A stretch of DNA of 64,000 nt. It comes from Cyanophora paradoxa. Lineage: Eukaryota > Glaucocystophyceae > Cyanophorales > Cyanophoraceae. The stretch is taken from positions 124,001 through 188,000 of the forward strand of contig QPMI01000420.1 of the NCBI GenBank assembly GCA_004431415.1, written 5' to 3'. The notes beneath the pieces are model-generated. The model saw nothing but the letters and a program-made list of their open reading frames with translations. It made no database searches and had not been told where the DNA came from. This document shows positions 34,501 through 46,185 of the stretch, one piece after another. How positions within the stretch are numbered: the first letter of the stretch is position 1; the number at the start of each line of letters is the position of its first letter. A program made the translations under genes and the position numbers.

Positions 34501-37500
34501 CTTCCGGGCGCGGCAGGCCTGCCGCTGGAGGCCCGCGCCGCGCTCCTCGCGCTCGCGCACTGCTACCACTGCCGCCTCACGAGCCGCGAGGACCGCAAGG
34601 AGTACCGGGAGGCGCTCGCCGGCGTCCTCGCGGCGCGCGGCTTCTGCCCGAAGCAGGGGGCGGCCGGCGCCGTGCTCGCGCAGATCGGGGACGCGCGGTT
34701 GGCGCAGCTCTTCGCCTCGCGGGCGGCCCTCACCGAGGGGGACATCCTGGCGGTCATCCGCGAGGAGCAGATGGACTACGTGCGCCGCATGGTTGACGCC
34801 CCAGAGGGCACCGCCTTCAACGAGGCGCGCCCGCCCGCCCGCCCGCCCGCCCGATCCATTCGATTCTGTATTTGTTCGAAGAATCTGACGCTGCCGGCAG
34901 GCGCTGCGGGAGAACGTGTTCATGCTCCTCGTCTGCATCATCCACAGCCTCCCGGTCATGCTCGTGGGCAAGGTGCCGCCGCGCCCTCCGGATCCTAGCA
35001 CGTCCCCGATCGCAAGCTGACGCCGGCGGGGCGGGGCGGGGGCAGCCCGGCTCGAGCAAGTCGCTGGCGCTGCAGCTCATCTTCCAGCACCTGCGGGGGC
35101 AGTACAGCAAGGACCCTTTCTTCCAGCGCCTCCCCGAGGTCCGGCCCGGGCCCCGCCCCCTCCGAAACCAAACCTCCGACCGACGTCTTCGCCGCCGCCG
35201 CCACAGGTCTTCTTCGTGCCGTACCAGGGCTCCCCGCAGTCGACCTCGGAGGGCGTCCTGCAGGTCTTCGACCGCGCCGAGCGCCTCGCCGCCGAGCTCC
35301 AGGCTGGCTCGGCCGGCGCCGGGGCGCCGCCGCCGGGGGCGCGCGTGCGGGGCCTGCCGGCGGCGGTCGTGGTGGTGGTCATGGACGAGATCGGCCTCGC
35401 GGACACCTCCCCCCACAACCCGCTCAAAGTCCTGCACAGCAAGCTCGACCCGCGGTCCGCTCCCCAGGCCTAAGCTTTCCGCCCGGCTGCCGCGCAACGC
35501 CCACCAACGCCGCGCCGCGCAGGAGAGGGTGCGGGGCGACGGAGGCGGGCGGGATCGTGCCCGACCGGCACATCGCCTTCGTCGGCATCAGCAACTACCT
35601 GATCGACGCCTCCAAGGTCGCCGGCCGCTTCCGCGCGCCGTCCCTGCGCGGCGCGGCCCCTAACGGTCGGTCGCGCCGCCTGCTCCGCAGAGTAACCGCG
35701 TGATCCAGAGCTGCCGGCCGGACCCGGACGCGGGGGACCTGACGGAGACGTTCGAGGCGATCGCGGAGGCGGCGCCGGCCTCGCAGCGGGGCCGCCTGCT
35801 CGACGGCGAGCGCCTCGCGGGGCTCGCGGGGGCGTACCTCGAGCTGCAGGAGGCGATGAAGGGCACCGTCTACCGCAACTTCTTCGGCCTCCGCGACGTC
35901 TACAGGTGCGGCCCGTCCCCGGCACGCACCGACGCGGCGCTCGCTCGCTCGCGCTCTGAGCGGCGCGCGCGGCGCCCGCGATCGCAGCCTCGTCAAGTCG
36001 TTGGCGAAGCAGCCGGGGCAGTCCCTGCCCGAGACGGCGGCGACGGTGGCGGAGGCCGTCCGCCGCAACTTCGGGGGCCTCTCGGAGGGTCCCGGCGCGA
36101 CCGAGACCGTCGTCCTCCGCTTCCTCGAGCGCCTCCGCCTGCTCGATGCCGGCTTCGGCCCCGTGCTCGAGCTCCCGCCGCCGCGGCCCGTGCTCGATCG
36201 CATCGCGGAGGGCGCGCTGGACAGCCGGGCGCGGCACGTGCTGGTCGTCTCTGACTGCGAGGCGGCCCCCGAGATCGTCCGCCGGCGGCTCGCGGCGGAG
36301 CTCGCCCGCGAGGCTTCGCGCCGGCGCGTGCGGCTCTTCAGGGGCAGCAGCTTCCCCGGGGACACCGACTCGGACGAGTTCGACTGCCGCCAGCTCAGCG
36401 ACATCACCATGGCGATGGAGGTGCGCGACGAGCAGCGCAGATCTAACTCTCTCGTGCTCACTCCGTCCCCAGGTGGAGAGCGTCGTCGTGCTGCAGAACC
36501 TGGCCGTGTACGGATCGCTCTACGACATCCTCAACGGCAACTACGCCCCGGTGCGCGCGGCCGTGCCCGTCCCGGCCCCCCGCGCGGCTCTTCGGCTCAC
36601 GGGCGGGCCCGGGGCGGCGGGCGCGGGCGCGAGCAGGTGGGGGACCGGCGCAACTTCCGCGTTGGGAGGGGCCCGCACTCCGTCAACTGTCACGTGGACG
36701 AGAACGCGCGCATCGTCGCCGTCGTGCACCCCAAAGATGTCCCCCACCAGGGTCCGCCCCCCCGCCCAGCCGGCCCGGTCGGCCCGCCCCTGAGAGCGCG
36801 CCGCGCGCGCAGACCCGCCGTTCCTCAACCGCTTCGAGAAGATCGTGATGACGTACGGCGACCTGCTCTCGCCGGCGCTGCGCCGCGTCGCCGACGAGCT
36901 GCGCGGCTTCGTCGCCGGCGCCGCGTCGGTCCCGGGCTCGCCCTTCTCGGCGGAGCACCCCGAGCTGACCTTCTGCGGCCTGCACGAGGGCGCCCTTGAC
37001 GCGGTCGCCCTCCGCCACGCCGGCCTGCCCGAGGCCGAGGCGCTCGCGGCCGCCCGCGCCGACCTCTGCCGCACGCTCACCGAGGACGCGGCGGTGCGCC
37101 TCCGGGCCTGCCGGCTGCCGGCCGACGAGGCGGCGCGCGCGGCGGCGCTCTACGCCGCGCAGGAGCACCGCGAGCTCGGCCGCTTGGCGGAGCGCGAGGT
37201 CGCCGAGTGGGAGGCCCGCGAGGCCGGCGGCGCCGGCGCCGGGCCGGGGCCGGCCTGGCGGCCCTCGTGCAGACCTTTTCGCAGCCGAAGGCCCGCCTCG
37301 CGCTGCCGGAGGCCCTCCGCGCGCGGACCCTCAGCCTGGCCAGCATCCGCCGCGCCGCTGAGCTGACCGCCGAGCTCAAGGCGTACTTCGCTGCAGGCGA
37401 CCCGCACCGCCTCCTCGTCGTCGAGTGCCGCGCCGCGCCCGACGCCGCGACGATCCCCGAGGCCCGCGCCGCCATCGACCAGCACCGCGAGGAGTACGCC

Positions 37501-40500
37501 GCCGCGCGGGCCTCGGCCGCCGCCGCCGCCGCCGCCGCCGCCCCGCCCAAGCACGTCGTGATGGTCGTGCACGTCGACCGGGCGGCGCCGTACGCGTGCC
37601 GCCTGCTGCCCTTCGCGGACTGGCGCGTGGCGACGGTCGACTCGCTGGAGGCCGTCTCCGTCGACCCGCAGTCGGCCCTCCGGCTCGACGTCGATGCCCT
37701 CACGCGGCGGCCCCTCCGCGAGGCCCTCCGCTCGCCCCCGGGCTCCCAGGCGCGCGCCCGCCCGCCCGCCCGCCCGCCCGCCCGCCCGCCCGCACGCTCT
37801 GCTCTGCTCTGCCTTCCTCACGCGGGCCGCGCGGGCGCGCAGCTGTACGAGGCGCTCTTCTTCGGGGCGCTGCAGCGCGCGCTCGCGTGCCTCCGCTACG
37901 GGCGCGTCGCGGCGGGACGGAGGCGTGCGCCGAGTACGCCGGCCGCGTCGTCGCCGGCGTGCGCGCCTCGCCCGAGGCGCGCGACTTCCTCAAGGGCGCC
38001 GTGCTGGACCGGCTCAGGGACGGCGGGGCGCGCCCGGGGGCCTGGGCCCACGCCGTCGCCACGAAGCGCGAGGTGCCCGCCCGCCTGCCTTCCGCCCCCG
38101 CCCCCGCCCCCGCGTCGACGCCTTACGCCGCCGGCGCAGTCGCTGGTGGTCTGCTCGTCGTACGCGGGGGCGCTGCTGGAGTCGCTTCGCGAGCGCGTCA
38201 GCGAGGCGCTGGCCAAGCTCCTCTTCTTCCTCGAGCGGGAGCAGCTGTTGGGGACGCTCCTCGCGCAGCCGGCGCGCTGCGTCGCCCGCCTCGCCGAGGT
38301 CGGCGGCGAGGTCGCCGTCGACGTCCGCGGCTTCGACGCCGGCACGGACGCCCCGCAGCCCGGCGGCTACGCCGTCGAGGGGCCCCTCCCCGCGCGGCGC
38401 GCCCCCCTCTCCCGCGCCGTCTACCGCCGCGCCGAGGAGTACCGCGACGGCTTCCTCCTGCGCCTCGAGGCGGCGGCGGAGGCGGCCCGCGCCGGTGGCG
38501 GGACCCCGCCCGACGCGGCGGCGCTCGTGGCGGAGCTGCGGGAGAGCATCGCGCGGGACCAGCACCTCCGCTGGTTCCTCTTCGAGCGCGGCGCGGACGA
38601 GTACCTCGACGACTTCGCCCTCTCCGTGCGCCGCCCCGCGGAACCGGCCCGGCCGAAATCCGAGCTGAATACTGACGCCCCGGCGCGCAGGTGGCGCTCG
38701 AGCAGCCTGACTTCGCCTCGCTCGAGGCGGCGCGCGGGGCCGTGCGGGCCCTCCTCGCCCGGCTGCACCCGGCGCCCTTCCGCGACGTCCTCGACGTGCA
38801 CGCCGCCTGGTGGGCCAGCGCCCGCGAGGCCCGCGCCTGCCTACGGATGCTCGCCGCCCTCTCCGCCCTCGACCCGGCCGCCCTCGAGCGCCCCGGCCCG
38901 GCGCCGGCCTCCGCCGCCCCCGCCGCCCCCGCCGAGGACGTCGTCCGCGCGCACATCGCCGGCCTCCTCTGCCGCGCCGTCGTCGAGCAGCCGTGCGCGG
39001 CGGACGGCGCCTGGCTGCGCGCCGCGCGCGCCGCGATGGCGCTCGTCGCCGGGGCGGCTTCTTCGCCGCGCGGCCGCCGCGCGCCTTCCGCGTCCTCCAG
39101 GTCTGCGTCGACGTCGCCGCCTGCGCCGGCGAGGCGCACCCGGCCGCCGTGCGGCGCGTGGTCGAGCTCGCCGCGTCGTGCGGCGGGCCGGAGGGCGACG
39201 AGATCCTCACCAGCGCCCCCTTCCTGGAGGGCGTCCTCGCCCTCCTCGACGAACACGCCCCGCCCGCAGCTGCAGCCGCAGCCGCAGCCGCAGCCGCAGC
39301 CGAAGCCGCCGACGGCGACGCCGTTGCCTCAGCAGCAGCAGCAGCGGTGGTGGAGTCTGTGGCGGCGGTGCGGCGCGTGGAGGGCAACCTGCTCCGCCGC
39401 TGCGTCGCAGCCGCGGACGACCCGCGCGAGTCGGCGGAGCTCGTCGTGCTCGTCGCGGGGCGCGTCCTGCGCCCCGGCGGGGGCCCCCTCGGCTTCTCCG
39501 CCGACGCCCGCCGCGTCCTCTCGGCCCTCTTCGACGCGCAGGAGCGGGGCTACCAGTCCGACTCGGCGCTCCTCGGCCCCTGCGGGGACGCCCTGCGCGA
39601 CCCGGCGCTCGCCGCCCGCCTGCCCGTCTTCGCCGCCCTCGACGCCGAGCTCGCCAAGGCCGCGGAGGGCGGCGAGGCCTGGGCCTTCGTGGGGGACGCC
39701 CTCGCCTATGGGCCCTTCTCCCGCCTGCGCGCCGAGCACCTCGCCGCCGGCAGTGCCGAGGCGACCGAGGCGGCGGCGGCGCTGGGCGCCGCGGCCGCGC
39801 TGCTGGGATCGGGACGGCGGGGCCGCTGACGACGGTGCTGGCTGCGACGTACGCGCGGGCCTGCCTGGCGCGCGCCGCGGAGTACCTCGCGCCCTCCGAC
39901 GCCGGCGTGGCGGCGGGCCCCGGCGGCCTCAGCGAGCACCTCCTGGCCGCCCTCGGGGCCCTTGGCGAGGCGGGGGGCGAGCCCGCGGATGCGCTGCGGG
40001 TCTGCCTCGTGCAGCAGATCCGCCGCGCGGCCGGCGGGGCGCCCCTCGCGCAGCTCGCCGAGCGGTGCAGGGGCGAGCTTGCGCGGCGGGCGCCCCTCCG
40101 CTGGCTTGGGGACCTGCCCTGGGGCGAGCCGAACGAGGCGCCCCTCGACTACAACCCCTTCGCCGCCGACGTGGGCTTCGGCGAGGCGGAGGCGGACCTG
40201 AAGGAGCTGCTCTGGCGCCGCGACGCCGGTCCCGTGGCGCGCCGGCTCGCCGGCGGCTCCCCCGCCGAGCCCCACGCCGCCGTGCTGGCCGCCGCCTGGC
40301 GCCTCCTGCTCCCGCGCGCCGCGCGGCAGCCCTCCGCCGGCGACCGCGAGGCGGCAGCGGCCCTCGCGCGCTGCGCCGCTGCCGGGCGCCCGCAGGACTC
40401 GGCCCTCCTGGCCGTGCTGGGCGCGGCGGCCGCGGGCGCCGGCGCCGGCGGGCCGCGCCTGCCGCGGCCGTGCCCGCTGGACCTCGCGCCCGGCTGCAGC

Positions 40501-43500
40501 GCGGCGAGCGTGCACGTCGCCGCGCTCTTCGCCCGCGTGGCGGCGCTGCTGGGCGCGCTGCCGGCCGGCGCCTCGCCCTACCATGCCCTCTTCGCGGACC
40601 CAGCAGGGGCGCTGCGGGAGCAGCTCCTGCCGGGGGTCCTCGCCTGCCCAACCCTCGTCACCTTCTTCGAGTTGAAGCAGCAGAAGAGCGGCGAGGGGGA
40701 GATCCGCCACTGGCGCGTCTACCGCCACGCCGCCTGCGGATTCGAGTGCGCCCTTTTGGTTCCTTTGGGTTCACGCGGCAGCGCGCGCCGAACGCTGACT
40801 CGGTGGAGCACAGATACACCGTGGACGGGTGCGGCCAGAACGTCACGCCGGATAAGTGCCCGCGGTGCCCCGGGGCGGACATCGGCGGGACTGACCACAA
40901 GACGGCCCCCGGCAACATCGACGTGACGGCCGAGCGCCTGCGGCCTCTGCCCGGCCTGCACGCCGAGAATCCCGCCTTCCTCCGCTGCAGCGAGTACGCG
41001 GACCGCGGCCTCAACGCCACGACCTTCCGCGCCCTGCACGCCATCGCGTACCTGGCGGCCGCCGCCGCCGCCGAGTCGGGCCGCCTCTCGGAGGAGGACG
41101 GGCGGGGCTGCTTCCACGCCGGCGACGCGGCGAACTGCCTTCGCGTCGTGGAGGTCGACCTCGAGGTGCTCGCCGCGGCGCTGGGCGTGGGCCTGGAGGA
41201 GGCCTGCCTCGTGCTCCACGCCGCCCTCCGCGCCTTCGCCGGGGACCTCTTCGCCGGCCGCGCCGCCTTCGCCGCCGGCGCGGTCGTCGCCGCGGCCGGC
41301 GCGGCGCGGCGGATGCGGAGGAGCGGCGCCGCCGCTTCGAGGCGGAGTTCGAGGCGAGGTACCTGGCGCCGGCGCTGGCGGGGGCGCCGCCGCCGCCGCC
41401 GCGCGCCTCGTCGCCGAGTGCCGCCCGCCGCCGTGCGACGCCTCCGCCCGCTTCGAGGCGGCCGTCCTCTGCCAGTGGGACGCGGCGGCCCCGCGGCCCC
41501 TCGCCCGCCTGCTCGACCCCATCGCCTTCGCCAGCGCCGCCGCCCTCCGCGCCCACTTCCTCGCGGACTCGGTCAACGCCGAGCGGCACCCGGCGCTCGC
41601 GCTCCTCCTGAGGCACGAGGAGGACCTCCGGCGGGCGCGGGCGCTCCTGCCCGTCGTCGAGTTCGCGCGGCTCGTCCAGCGGCGCCTGGAGGGCCGCCTG
41701 CGCCGCGCCGAGGCGCAGCAGCTCACCGTGCGCGAGTTCCTCGAGCGCGTCGGCGAGCCCGAGGCGGCGCGGGCCCTCTTCGAGCGCTGCCGGGCGGCCC
41801 TCCGTCTGCTCGCGGCGGACCACGCGGCGCGCCCCATCCGCGTCGGCTGCCGCGAGCTGAACCTGAGCGGCGTCGAGGCGATCGAGACCGAGTCCAAGGT
41901 CGCCTTCTTTGTCGCCGAGCGCGCCGAGGGCGCCGACGCCACCGAGGCGGGGTGCGCGGCGAGCATCCATCCTACCGCGCCCAGAGCCTCAGCTGACGGC
42001 CGCGCCGCCGCAGGTCGGTCGTGTGCGCCGTGCTCGACATCGTCGCCCAGGCGCACAACCGCGCGCTCTCCGAGGCGCGGGCCCTCGCGGAGAGCTGCCC
42101 CGCGCTGGCCTTCCTGCTGCCGGCCCCGGCGGGCGCGCTGCTGGCGCAGGAGGCGGCCGCCGGGGACCTCTGCGCGCCCGAGGCCAGCGACGCGCTCGTG
42201 CAGGCGCACTCCACGCCGCTCGTGTCGCTCGAGGGCGCCGGCCGCTCCGCCCTCGCCTACCAGCTCGGCTCCCTCGAGGCCGACCTCGCCCAGGTGCCCG
42301 CGCCGCCGCCCGCCCCGCCCCGCCCCGCGCGCTCACGGGCCGCAGGCCGCGTTCGCGGGCGGCTGCCCATCCGCACGGACCCCTTCGAGCCGGGCCGGGC
42401 GCTCCTCGTCCCCTTCTCGCACCACCTCGAGCTCGCGCCGGAGCGGCTGCGCATCCCCCTCGAGGTCGGCGCCCGCGTCGAGCAGGAGCGCATCCAGCCG
42501 GCCATCGCCCGCGCCATCAAGGTGCCCCGCCCGCCCGCCCCGCGCCCCGGCCCGCGGCAGCCAACCGCGTCCGCCGCTTGCGAGCGCAGGCCTCGATCAG
42601 GGTGATCACGCCCACCCGCCCCGCGCGCCCGCGCCCCGCCGCAGCCAACCGCGACCGCCGCGGCCGCTCGCGGGCGCAGGCCTCGGGCGCCCTGCGCGAG
42701 CACTTGGACCAGCTCCTGCCCTCTCTCAACGTCGTCCTGGCGACGGTCCGCCCGGCCCCCGCCCGGCCCCCCGCGCGCCCGCTCTCTCCTCGGTTCGATT
42801 TGCTTCGCGCAGCTGATCCGGGCGTCGCGGTGGCCGGAGCACGAGCGCCTCTCGGACTTTGCGCGGCACTTCGACGCGCCCTCGACGGAGGCGTGGCTCC
42901 TGCGGCACGACGTGCTCCGCCCGCTCTGCCTCAAGCACGCCTGCGACCTCTACGACGTCGTCGAGTCCGTCCACACCGACGTGCGCCCCCGATTCCCGAA
43001 TTTCAGCGGCGCGCGCGCCGTTTACGCCCGCGCAGGTCGTGGTCGACATCCTGCGCGACGATCGCGCATTCTGCGAGGAGCTCCCGCCCGACGCCCGCGA
43101 GCTGATCCGCGCGGGCCTGGAGGGGCGCGCGGTGCCCCTGGGGCGGCTGGCGCTGGCGGCGGCGCGCCTCCTGTCGCGCGTCCTGCGGGACACGCGCGAG
43201 GGGCAGGCGCGCCTCGGGCTCCGCGTGCAGCTGACCCGCGAGGAGCTCTGGGTGACGCCCCGCGAGGGGTCGGCCCCGGGCGAGGAGGAGCTCGCGCGGG
43301 TCGTGCACGGCGGCCTGACCCTCGCGCACGCCCGCGCCCTCCACCTCTTCCTCCAGGGCCTCCTCGCCGTGCGCGCCTTTCAGCTTCCCGCAGGCCAAGC
43401 CGGCCGGCCCGGGCCCCTGTCGCTGACTGGGGTGAGCAGGACGTCGACGGAGGTGCTGGCCACGGGCCCGGGGGCCAGGGACCCCCACCCGACGGGTACC

Positions 43501-43583
43501 GCACGGCGGCGGATCGGCTCAAGCTTTCGCGCCCGACCGCCCCCGCCGTGGCCGAGCGCCCGGGCGCCCGGCGCTTCGAGTGA
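25543..43583 (+). CDS. RNF213: RNF213-like giant AAA+ E3 ubiquitin ligase
   Basis: This is a very large multi-exon gene, roughly 4,500-5,000 residues. It starts at ATG 25543 (exon 1 25543-25575; exon 2 from 25631). Acidic, disordered exons come first. A CBM20-like carbohydrate-binding domain is at 27070-27400 (RFVLFVPK, GSLFVLGSTPELGQWD, YKYVFV). A long helical stalk follows (27650-32200), then a degenerate AAA unit (SERAGLGKTALVRQ, 32474-32515). The first canonical AAA+ module has YVLTADNMLKMILIW, Walker A GDTGCGKT (33699-33722), Walker B VVLFLDEIN (33967-33993) and VHPLPDRLADFV. The second has PGSSKSLALQ (35046), VVVVMDEIGLAD (near 35370-35400), HIAFVGISNYLID, FFGLRDVY and FLNRFEK. These match vertebrate RNF213 in order and sequence. 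An RZ-finger-like segment follows at about 40790-40920 (HRYTVDGCGQN, DKCPRCPGADIGGTDHK). I find no RING CxxC pairs between 36900 and 40700. Vertebrate RNF213 ubiquitylates proteins and bacterial LPS and coats lipid droplets; function here is inferred. The C-terminal exon ending at 43583 is tentative. Confidence 0.85.
26090..26150 (+). repeat. Poly-C tracts in intron
   Basis: Two long runs of C, separated by CCCTACCCCTCCCTCC, lie in a predicted intron of the RNF213-like gene on its sense strand. Such tracts can fold as i-motifs, with G-quadruplexes on the other strand, and are hard to sequence, so lengths may be unreliable. Confidence 0.7.
37756..37793 (+). repeat. (GCCC)n tract in intron
   Basis: A GCCC tetramer array lies in an intron of the RNF213-like gene. 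Similar arrays occur near 12835, 13245 (as GGGC), 34830 and 63135, all in predicted introns and all C-rich on the coding strand. Confidence 0.65.
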
Positions 43584-44131
43584 CGTGCATGCGCATTCCA
43601 TCGTGATCCGCGGTATATCACTAGGTCGCACGTGTTACGGTAGGCCTGATCGTGAATCAACAAGAGCACCATGTATACAAATTTGCAAGTACTTTAAGAT
43701 CCCTGAGCTCGAGAATGTCAAGATTATGAATGTCTTTAAAAATTATGCCCCCTGGGCAGCCCCCTGTGGCCGGTAATTCACCAAAAAAAAAGAGAATGTC
43801 AAGATTAATGCATATGCCGACAACCGATGTCCCATGCATGTGAGAACGTGCCTACAAGCGAGTCCCTGCGGAGCAGGAGTGGCCTTGGGTCTTGGGGCAT
43901 CAAGGCGTGAGGGTGGCGCTCTTTGTTTTTAAACGGGGGCCCGCAACGTTAACGTGCATTTATATGCATGCGCATCGTTTCAACGGTTAACGTGCATACC
44001 CATACGCGAAAAAATACAAGCGTATATGTACAGCTATCGATATCGCAGCTATACATCGCGATCTATACATATATGATCGATGAAAAACGAAATCAAATTC
44101 AAAATCGAAATCCGATGATCTATAGCTATAG
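43584..44131. other. Intergenic, sharp drop in GC content
   Basis: No gene is seen. Composition falls abruptly after the end of the RNF213-like gene and stays low through about 46.5 kb. The sequence contains repeated GCATGCGCAT/TATGCATGCG motifs and two copies of GAGAATGTCAAGATTA (near 43710 and 43793). Confidence 0.45.
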
Positions 44132-45839
44132 CTAGGATGTCGACTCAGTACCAATGTTCGATTTTGAAGCCAAATTAGCGAGCTGTGCAGCATACGCCCT
44201 CTGAACACAAGCCTTGAAATGTGCAGAAATTCTAACCTTATGAGCAATCTTGCCCTGATACATCAGAAGAAAGGACTGAAGGGTGAGGCAGAAAAGAGAA
44301 GGAGGCGATGTTCTATAGCTATTTGGTGGTACCTGTGCTGACGCATATATATGCTGCCTTGCAATTAAGCTTAAGATTGCTATACCTTGTTGCACGGGGC
44401 GACTTCCACAGGCGTGTCTTTTGCTTCATTTCTAGATCGATATCTCTCTCTCGTGGGACTGGTGCTGGAAGCAAAGGGGATTGCCTCAGAAAAAAGTGCT
44501 CATGGAATAAACCGTGGCTGCAATTCCACAGTCCTGTGCGGCCGCCATCGCAGCATTGTCTGTAAAATTAAACGTATTCTGTTAGCTCGAGCTCTGGAAT
44601 ATATATAGAGATCGAGCGAATTTGAAGAGCACCGGAAATAACTCGGTTTGTCATCTTGGTGCCACTCAAAACATATATTCGGAGAATTGTAAATGTCGTT
44701 TAGTTTCTTGAAACGATTCTCAGTGATATCCAAAAGCTTCCACGCAGTGCTGATTCTAGACTCACGTTTGCTAACCTCTCGTTGGACAAAAGATGGAGCG
44801 CGAGGTTCACCGGATCCGGATCCGGAGCGCATGAATTGCTTGTAATGAATGCACCGGTACAGAGGTCGAAAACGCTCAAGCGCATGATCATGATCAGGGA
44901 GTTCTTGGAACGGTTTGTGTGCACGAAGATATGCTATATCCGCGTCAACACCAGTTTTCACAAGCGATATCATCTGCGCCAAGGACGAAACCGATCGTTA
45001 ATGTAAAAGCAATGGAGTATATAAATTATCATTAAGCTTTTAATTTTTGTACACCTCAGCTTTCAAGGCATCTTTCGTCTCTTGATCCAGTTTCGAGTGT
45101 GCATATAGAACGGCCAGCGAAAGACACTTGCTAAAGAATACTCGTTTCTCTAAAATGTCTTGGATTCCATACACTGAACGGCTCTCATAGTGCTTGGTCA
45201 AGTAACGGGGGCCATTAGCGCAAATTTTTGCGGCTTGTTGCTTGATTGCATCTATGTGTTGCGGAGACAAACGTATAGTAAATTGAGGCTTCGATCCGCT
45301 GTACTCTCTTAAAAGAAGCCACTTTGTGACGGGATCAAGCTCGGAGGTCTTGAATTCATTGCCCTGCAATGCACGTTAATAATGCAATGTAGCGAGTGCA
45401 ATGGTTAAGCTTGTTACAATTGGAGTTCACACCACTAGTACTTTAAGTTCTTGTTCGGCTTCTTCAGCGAGCTGCCGAAGAGCAGCGCTTTTCTGGTCAC
45501 ATCCCGTATAGATTCGAGCCACTTCAAGTAGTCCAGTTGTCATCGTGACTGCAATACTGACTGTTTCGCTTTGCGTCAAGTACATGGTCAGCTTAAACAC
45601 GTGAAAATGAGCTCGAGAACGATTTCAACTGCGAACCTGCACTTCAGCTTTAGCTTGAATTCAGCTGAAGAGCTAGTGTCCTCTGTGTGCACGTCGGCCG
45701 AGTGACGCCGTTTCTTCATCTGGGTACTGGCCATGGCCATGGTATAGAGCTTTAGGCGGGCACAGCGCCCGGCGGCCATGTCGGGCTGCAGCGCTGCAGC
45801 ACCTCTCAGAATGTCCATCGATATCCTGATCGATATCAT
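44132..45839 (-). CDS. Unknown multi-exon protein in low-GC island
   Basis: Coding blocks read in order on the minus strand. Exon 1 starts at an ATG near 45839 or 45818 (MDILRGAAALQPDMAAGRCA, later KKRRHSADVHTEDTSSSAEF). The next block is LTQSETVSIAVTMTTGLLEV with DQKSAALRQLAEEAEQELKV (45590-45435). The third is NEFKTSELDPVTKWLLLREY with QFTIRLSPQHIDAIKQQAAK and SRSVYGIQDILEKRVFF (45365-45055). The fourth is MISLVKTGVDADIAYLRAHK through FKKLNDIYNSPNICFEWHQD (44975-44635). A Cys-rich block FRQCCDGGRTGLWNCSHGLF spans an intron at about 44632-44572. The last exon ends AYAAQLANLASKSNI with TAG at 44132-44134. Donors such as GTGTAC and GTGCTC and acceptors TTTACAG fit. Codon use is far less GC-biased than in neighbouring genes. 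I recognise no domain. Lineage-specific or transferred origin is possible but unproven. Confidence 0.5.
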
Positions 45840-46185
45840 GATCTCGATCTGGTTCTCCGGGGGCAAGTGCAGCTGCAGGTGCAGCTAGGGCTGGATCTGG
45901 CCATGGCTGCGCGAAAACCAATCTTAATTATATAAGTGAGCAAAATATATAAGGACGATATGCAGATAAAAATATATATAACGCGCTAATACTGCAGCTG
46001 CAGCTGCGTTATACGAAGGTCGAAAGCACACCTGCACGTGCACAGCTGCAGCTAGCGCTGCAGGCCCGGGGGACGTCGACGTGCACACTGGTACCGAATT
46101 CGAACTGGATCCGCGGCCGAAGCTGAGATAATCAATGTCTGCAATCACGCGCGAGCACAAGCGTTAGCAGAACAGACTGTTAACG
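45840..46185. other. Short intergenic region rich in palindromic words
   Basis: No gene is seen. It contains AT-rich stretches (TATATATAACG) and clusters of self-complementary hexamers (CTGCAG, CAGCTG, GTGCAC, GAATTC, GGATCC), for example at 45988-46030 and 46045-46120. Confidence 0.4.

Noticed and set aside
37207-40926. 1239-residue plus frame as a single continuous exon of the RNF213-like gene
   Set aside because: Coding evidence switches frame several times inside it (for example at about 37740-37840, 38070-38140, 38660-38690 and 39060-39100), matching small introns. Only parts of this frame are coding.
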